A stretch of DNA of 6,546 bases, from NCBI GenBank assembly GCA_937899365.1, contig CALBPH010000788.1, positions 1 to 6,546 on the forward strand, written 5' to 3'. The notes beneath the pieces were generated by a model. That model searched no databases and was not told the DNA's origin. It saw only the letters and a program-made list of their open reading frames with translations. The stretch comes from an uncultured Leptolyngbya sp. (GTDB taxonomy: Bacteria > Cyanobacteriota > Cyanobacteriia > Phormidesmidales > Phormidesmidaceae). The translations under genes were made by a program, and so were the position numbers. Of the stretch, positions 5,600 through 6,546 are shown piece by piece; positions within the stretch are counted from its first letter, which is position 1; every line of letters begins with the position of its first letter.

Positions 5600-5620
5600 T
5601 TCAAGCGGCGTATGCTTGAA
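5600..5620. repeat. 7-bp inverted repeat between the pseudouridine synthase gene and rodZ
   Basis: TTCAAGC (5600-5606) and GCTTGAA (5614-5620) with a 7-nt loop lie 8 nt after the stop codon. No T-run follows. It may be a weak hairpin at the end of the upstream gene, or an operator touching the putative rodZ -35. Confidence 0.5.
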
Positions 5621-5644
5621 TCACACCACTGATGTGCTTAAATT
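5616..5644 (+). promoter_or_regulatory. possible weak rodZ promoter
   Basis: TTGAAT (5616-5621) and TAAATT (5639-5644) with a 17-bp spacer each match 4 of 6 consensus bases and would start transcription shortly before ATG 5666. Read-through from the upstream gene is equally possible. Confidence 0.25.
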
Positions 5645-5665
5645 GTTAAGAAACATTTTTATCCT

Positions 5666-6205
5666 ATGAAACGCCAAGGCTACACCAGTACTCAGCAACG
5701 GGAGCAGTTATTAGCTCTGGGCTCTGTGCTGCGTGATGCCCGCGAGGCCAGTGGTCAGACCCTAGAGGAAGTGGCGGGCAAGGTTTTAGTCCGCTCCAGG
5801 TTACTGATTGCTATTGAAGAGGCGCAGACGAATGAGCTGCCCGAGCCCATCTACGTACGTGGCTTGATTAGACGCTACGGCGATGTCCTGGGGTTAGATG
5901 GCCAGACCCTAGCCAATCGCTATGGAGAGATTCCTTCGCCAAAGAGAGAAGGACGCAGCTGGGCCAGGGACTCTGTTCAGCTCCGGCCTTACCATTTGTA
6001 TGGGGCCTACGTGGTCCTAATTGCCATTTCGGTTAGTGGCCTGTCCTATCTGATGCAGCGGGCGATTCCCCAGAATGCCGCCGAGCCAATTGTGGACTCG
6101 GAGGTTGTTGAAAGGCTAATCCTGGGAGGAACAGCCCCGGCCACCCCCACCCCCCCGCCGGCGACCCCGGAAGGCGGCCCACCCGCCGAAGCCGCGGGGC
6201 CCTAA
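5666..6205 (+). CDS. rodZ: RodZ-like cell-shape protein, truncated
   Basis: RodZ links the MreB cytoskeleton to the cell-wall elongation machinery at the cytoplasmic membrane. The N-terminal HTH_25 domain (about 17-80) shows LGSVLRDAREASGQTLEEVA and LPEPIYVRGLIRRYGDVLGLDG. A basic juxtamembrane stretch precedes one membrane helix (about 111-130, LYGAYVVLIAISVSGLSYLM). A Pro/Ala-rich linker (about 155-179) follows and the frame ends at TAA 6203-6205. The periplasmic DUF4115 domain that normally follows is missing from this frame. Its last strands appear directly after, in another frame (6202-6342), so the gene looks broken by an internal deletion plus a frame change. Start ATG 5666 puts the HTH in its usual place; no Shine-Dalgarno is seen. 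The HTH and membrane anchor could still be made and bind MreB. The identity is firm; whether the break is real is not. Confidence 0.88.
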   Translation: MKRQGYTSTQQREQLLALGSVLRDAREASGQTLEEVAGKVLVRSRLLIAIEEAQTNELPEPIYVRGLIRRYGDVLGLDGQTLANRYGEIPSPKREGRSWARDSVQLRPYHLYGAYVVLIAISVSGLSYLMQRAIPQNAAEPIVDSEVVERLILGGTAPATPTPPPATPEGGPPAEAAGP

Positions 6206-6342
6206 CCATTCGAGCTGGCAATGCGGGTGGGGTGGTGCTTGCCTATAACCAAGGCAAAGCAAAGCCCATGGGCAAACCAGGTACGGTGGTGGAGCAAACA
6301 TTTACACCAGGGGCTGGCGAACTGGCGAGCTTGGCTCAGTAG
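6202..6342 (+). pseudogene. rodZ: C-terminal remnant of the RodZ DUF4115 domain, out of frame
   Basis: Read from 6202, the frame gives LTIRAGNAGGVVLAYNQGKA, then KPMGKPGTVVEQTFTPGAGE and a TAG at 6340-6342. The RAGNAG...NQG...G.PG...E.TFTP pattern is the end of the DUF4115 domain of cyanobacterial RodZ. It is in a different frame from the 5666-6205 coding region and overlaps its stop. The usual first half of the domain, with a SWL.V.ADGK..FEG-type segment of about 50-60 residues, is absent. There is no start codon or ribosome site of its own, so it is a fragment and not a gene. Confidence 0.8.
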
Positions 6343-6366
6343 ACAGCACAGGCTACAACAGACTGC

Positions 6367-6546
6367 TCACACGTCACTTGTCTTGATGGGCAATGTGGCC
6401 CTTATCGTTGTCCCCTTGCCAACCTGACTGTCTAGCTGAATGTGCCCCTGGTGGTTATTGATGATGGCTTTTGCGATCGCCAGACCCAACCCCGACCCCG
6501 TACCATCGCGACGACTGCGGGCCTTATCAACCCGGTAAAACCGATC
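6367..6546 (-). CDS. sensor histidine kinase, C-terminal ATP-binding part (5' end outside the window)
   Basis: The last 59 codons of a second sensor kinase, entering from the right edge and ending at TGA 6369-6367. It begins at DRFYRVDKARSRRDGT, the F box, followed by the G2 box GTGSGLGLAIAKAII and the closing strand-helix elements NHQGHIQLDSQVGKGTTIRATLP. These belong to the HATPase_c fold of kinases that pair with OmpR-type regulators. The input domains are outside the window, so the signal cannot be named. It is convergent with rodZ, with 24 bp between the rodZ remnant's stop and this one; I see no terminator between them. Confidence 0.9.
   Translation of the reverse strand, partial: DRFYRVDKARSRRDGTGSGLGLAIAKAIINNHQGHIQLDSQVGKGTTIRATLPIKTSDV
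6473..6480. repeat. HIP1 octamer
   Basis: GCGATCGC inside the G2-box region of the second sensor kinase gene. Confidence 0.95.

Noticed and set aside
1..6546. CRISPR arrays, tRNA or rRNA genes, insertion sequences, prophage genes
   Set aside because: No regularly spaced repeats, no cloverleaf, and no transposase, integrase or phage motifs were seen on either strand.

Overview
The window looks like a cyanobacterial chromosome fragment of moderate GC content. It contains four copies of the HIP1 octamer GCGATCGC. Its proteins are typical of cyanobacteria: a DUF4278 small protein, a PpgK-type ROK kinase, an SphS-like sensor kinase and a RodZ-like protein. The centre carries an NtcA box followed by a glutamine riboswitch, two nitrogen-control devices of this phylum. 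The mix resembles filamentous Leptolyngbya-like genomes, but I cannot place the genus.

Layout. Minus strand: 1-755 holds the 5' part of a polytopic GT39-like membrane glycosyltransferase, broken by an apparent one-base deletion near 643. The gap 756-1088 is non-coding and rich in short duplicated motifs, plus an 11-bp inverted repeat. A polyphosphate-glucokinase-type ROK kinase (1089-1835) and a creatininase-family hydrolase (1909-2712) follow, probably one transcription unit read leftwards. Plus strand: a compact regulated unit at 2845-3302 has a strong promoter, an NtcA palindrome over its -10, a glutamine riboswitch, a perfect Shine-Dalgarno, a 56-aa DUF4278 (PirA-like) gene and an intrinsic terminator. 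Then come an SphS/PhoR-like sensor kinase (3368-4672), an RsuA/RluB-family rRNA pseudouridine synthase (4776-5591) and rodZ (5666-6205). rodZ is truncated, and its C-terminal remnant lies in another frame up to 6342. The window ends in the C-terminal ATP-binding part of a second sensor kinase on the minus strand (6367-6546).

The most interesting system is 2845-3302. NtcA, active under nitrogen starvation, is placed to block RNA polymerase. The riboswitch would allow translation only when glutamine is plentiful. Its last ligand-pocket nucleotide (C2992) is also the first base of a sequence complementary to the Shine-Dalgarno. The two layers agree in sign: the small protein should be made only in nitrogen-replete cells, as expected for a brake or carbon/nitrogen flux regulator acting with PII.

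Two genes in this one window (the GT39-like gene and rodZ) look broken. They are either real decay or sequence/assembly errors, and raw reads would decide.
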